Positions 62,177 to 64,000 of a stretch of 64,000 nucleotides of DNA are shown piece by piece. The DNA is taken from contig JABFQZ010000001.1 in NCBI GenBank assembly GCA_013141435.1, positions 62,001-126,000 on the forward strand. Direction: 5' to 3'. Each line of letters opens with the position of its first letter. The first letter of the stretch is position 1. The DNA is from Ferruginibacter sp. Its GTDB lineage: Bacteria > Bacteroidota > Bacteroidia > Chitinophagales > Chitinophagaceae. The translations under genes were made by a program, and so were the position numbers. Below the pieces are notes generated by a model. The model saw nothing but the letters and a program-made list of their open reading frames with translations. It ran no database searches and had not been told where the DNA came from.

Positions 62177-64000
62177 TTATGCACCAGCCAATAAAAACAT
62201 ATAAAACACAAAGGCAACTGTAGCAATTAAAACAATACGAGTTTGTAATTTAGTAAAATTACCTCTTTGCAACATGCTAATTACAATACCTGCGGCCATT
62301 ATTACCAAGCCAAGCCACACCAAATTTATCATAGGAAATATGTATGCTTTTACAGTTACATAATCTATTAATTTATTGGCTTCTTTAATACCTACTAGTA
62401 TTTTTTTATCTTTATCTACTCCCAAAAAACTTACAAATAAATTTTGCGCATACACCGTATCATCTATATGTTTTATGGTATTGCTGTCTATTAACGTTAG
62501 TATAGGGTTTGCATAAAAATGCATGCTGTCTTTAGCTATTATTTTTAATTTTGCTACCAGCGCAAGTTGTGGTACAATACCAGTATTTGCTCTTGCATCT
62601 GTTGGGTTGTTTATTACAGTATCCAATACCATTATACCATTGCTATAAAATGCAGTATCGCCAAAGCTCATTGGTATTTCTTTAAATTTGGTAGTATCTT
62701 CTGGTTCATCTTTTTTATTTACAGCAAACGAAACGTAAGTAAATACATCTTTTAACAAGTACGATTTTGTATCGGGGTTGCTACTCATATTGCCACCTTT
62801 CATTAAATACACATCTGGTTTCAACAAAAAATTATCTTTATTTTTTTTATTTTCAAAAGCCAAATGGTAAAACTTTTTGCCATTCTCTTTACCAGCCGAA
62901 TCGTTTAAAAAAGTAACCCTATAATCACCTAAGGTAGCAGGCACTTGCCTAAGCAAAGTTAAGTTTTCGGTAGGGTTATCTGCTTGCTTAGTCATTGGGT
63001 CTATACCACCACCTGGCAATGTAATGCCATTGCTGCTGCTATTGCTTATTACTTCTTTATTGGCCGATGATATAAGCATACCAACAATCATAAGCATAAA
63101 GCCAGCATGTGCAATGGGGCTGCCAGCATTTAAAATTTTGCCCTTTTGAATGCTAAAAATATACATAGCATTGGCTACCGCCGAATATATACTTGCAAAA
63201 GCTGCTACATAAATAGCTCCTAAAAAACCAGCTCCATGTTTGTAATGTGTAAATGGATAAAATATAATAAGCACAATAAATATTACTACACTAATAATTG
63301 TAGGCAATAAAATGCTTTTAAAAAACACTTTGGTATTGCTATTTTTATATTTTAAATATTGCGTAAGTGCAGTAAGTAAACCCAAAATTGTAGTTATTAA
63401 AACTACAATTTTGTTATAGCCAAATTCAACATCTTCGGGTGGAGCAATTTTTGTATTAAATATTTTATTGAAAACTGGTACCGATGTTTTTGCAATAATA
63501 AATATAGATGTAAGAAATAATACTAAAGAGCCAATAAACATCCAAAATTCCCTTGTGTTGGTATTTTCCTCTTTTTGTATTGCAGGTATTTTTCTATAAT
63601 GTTTAAAATACAAAAATAAACTTGGTATCGTAAACGATGTTAAGTACAAAAATATTAAAACATTCATGTATTTAAACTCAAATAAATGTTTAAATAATGT
63701 AAAGGCAATACCTTCGCCAGTTTCGGTAAATGCATGTACCGAAGTATCGCCTAAAATACCTGTACGAGTAAGAAAAGTAGAATATAAAATAAAAATAAAT
63801 GTAAGAAAAGCAAATAAATAGCTTGCCCTAAGCGAATGGCCAGTAGCTTTAAAAATAACCATTGTATGCAAACCTGCTACTAATAAAAGCCAAGGTACTA
63901 GCGAAGCGTTTTCTACCGGATCCCATGCCCAATAACCACCAAAATTTAACGATTCGTAAGCCCATTTGCCACCCATCATAATACCTACTCCTAATACAGC
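62177..64000 (-). CDS. ccmF: Cytochrome c heme lyase, CcmF/NrfE-like, C-terminal part
   Basis: The gene enters from the right edge; about 607 residues are visible and the N-terminus lies outside. The tryptophan-rich heme-handling motif GYWAWDPVENAS is near the visible start, followed by multiple helices with SPIAHAGFMLMIVGMLISSA. A large periplasmic domain (~330-560) and a final helix pair complete the CcmF-type C-terminus. CcmF attaches heme to apocytochrome c. The Bacteroidota protein is often annotated as CcsA/CcmF; the exact subfamily is not certain. Confidence 0.88.
   Translation of the reverse strand, partial: AVLGVGIMMGGKWAYESLNFGGYWAWDPVENASLVPWLLLVAGLHTMVIFKATGHSLRASYLFAFLTFIFILYSTFLTRTGILGDTSVHAFTETGEGIAFTLFKHLFEFKYMNVLIFLYLTSFTIPSLFLYFKHYRKIPAIQKEENTNTREFWMFIGSLVLFLTSIFIIAKTSVPVFNKIFNTKIAPPEDVEFGYNKIVVLITTILGLLTALTQYLKYKNSNTKVFFKSILLPTIISVVIFIVLIIFYPFTHYKHGAGFLGAIYVAAFASIYSAVANAMYIFSIQKGKILNAGSPIAHAGFMLMIVGMLISSANKEVISNSSSNGITLPGGGIDPMTKQADNPTENLTLLRQVPATLGDYRVTFLNDSAGKENGKKFYHLAFENKKNKDNFLLKPDVYLMKGGNMSSNPDTKSYLLKDVFTYVSFAVNKKDEPEDTTKFKEIPMSFGDTAFYSNGIMVLDTVINNPTDARANTGIVPQLALVAKLKIIAKDSMHFYANPILTLIDSNTIKHIDDTVYAQNLFVSFLGVDKDKKILVGIKEANKLIDYVTVKAYIFPMINLVWLGLVIMAAGIVISMLQRGNFTKLQTRIVLIATVAFVFYMFLLAGA

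Overview
The window is an AT-rich stretch of a Bacteroidota chromosome, most likely from the Chitinophagales/Chitinophagaceae. Several things point there: a PorU-type sortase beside a PorV/PorQ-family protein, and two proteins with C-terminal type IX secretion (T9SS) sorting domains; fused SpmA-SpmB and fused E1-alpha/beta proteins; DUF1573, DUF1599 and DUF4476 proteins; promoters resembling TAnnTTTG; and almost no Shine-Dalgarno sequences. The genus cannot be fixed by eye. No rRNA, tRNA, CRISPR array, prophage or complete insertion sequence was seen.

Layout. 1-10080 is mostly conserved housekeeping: an M1 aminopeptidase cut by the left edge, DUF4476 protein, truA, a 23-residue-repeat secreted protein, ychF, an SpmAB-type membrane protein, folP, DUF1599, a DoxX-like membrane protein and a DppB-like permease. 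10081-11093 carries a LOG-family gene between two hairpin-rich intergenic repeats. 11094-17357 holds a sodium symporter, O-methyltransferase, glucosaminidase, hpt, a VWA protein and aroE. 17505-22858 reads leftwards (DUF1801, subtilase, aldehyde dehydrogenase, tyrS). 23176-31447 encodes a PorV/PorQ-family protein, a 1709-residue PorU2-like C25 sortase and hscA.

31487-38119 looks like an accessory cell-surface region. It has an FkbM-like methyltransferase, an acyltransferase, a repeat-rich surface protein behind an eight-copy 7-bp tandem repeat, a T9SS-exported subtilase, and a scar in which the 5' part of rpsU (ribosomal protein S21) runs into the 3' part of another acyltransferase. 38375-46067 returns to core functions (HtrA protease, LuxC-type reductase and ferredoxin, ddl-PASTA-rhodanese), followed by a T9SS beta-helix protein. 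46278-48553 is a TonB-dependent receptor behind a TPP riboswitch, hence a thiamin-class importer. 48781-52333 is an esterase, sialate O-acetylesterase and AraC unit.

52928-55765 encodes a histidine kinase with no sensor domain, a separate seven-helix membrane protein and a divergent response regulator, with inverted repeats between. 55939-59926 carries two DUF1573 paralogues, a fused branched-chain ketoacid dehydrogenase E1 and a dodecin. 60249-61901 is a TetR, AhpD-like and membrane-protein cassette with the same palindrome before the regulator and before its target genes. The window ends inside a CcmF-like heme lyase gene.

The least explained signals are two families of short intergenic repeats (10094-10234, 10927-11008, 59551-59657 and 55766-55853, 62077-62166), the rpsU/acyltransferase junction, the riboswitch's apparent switching stem, and the split seven-helix/kinase sensor.
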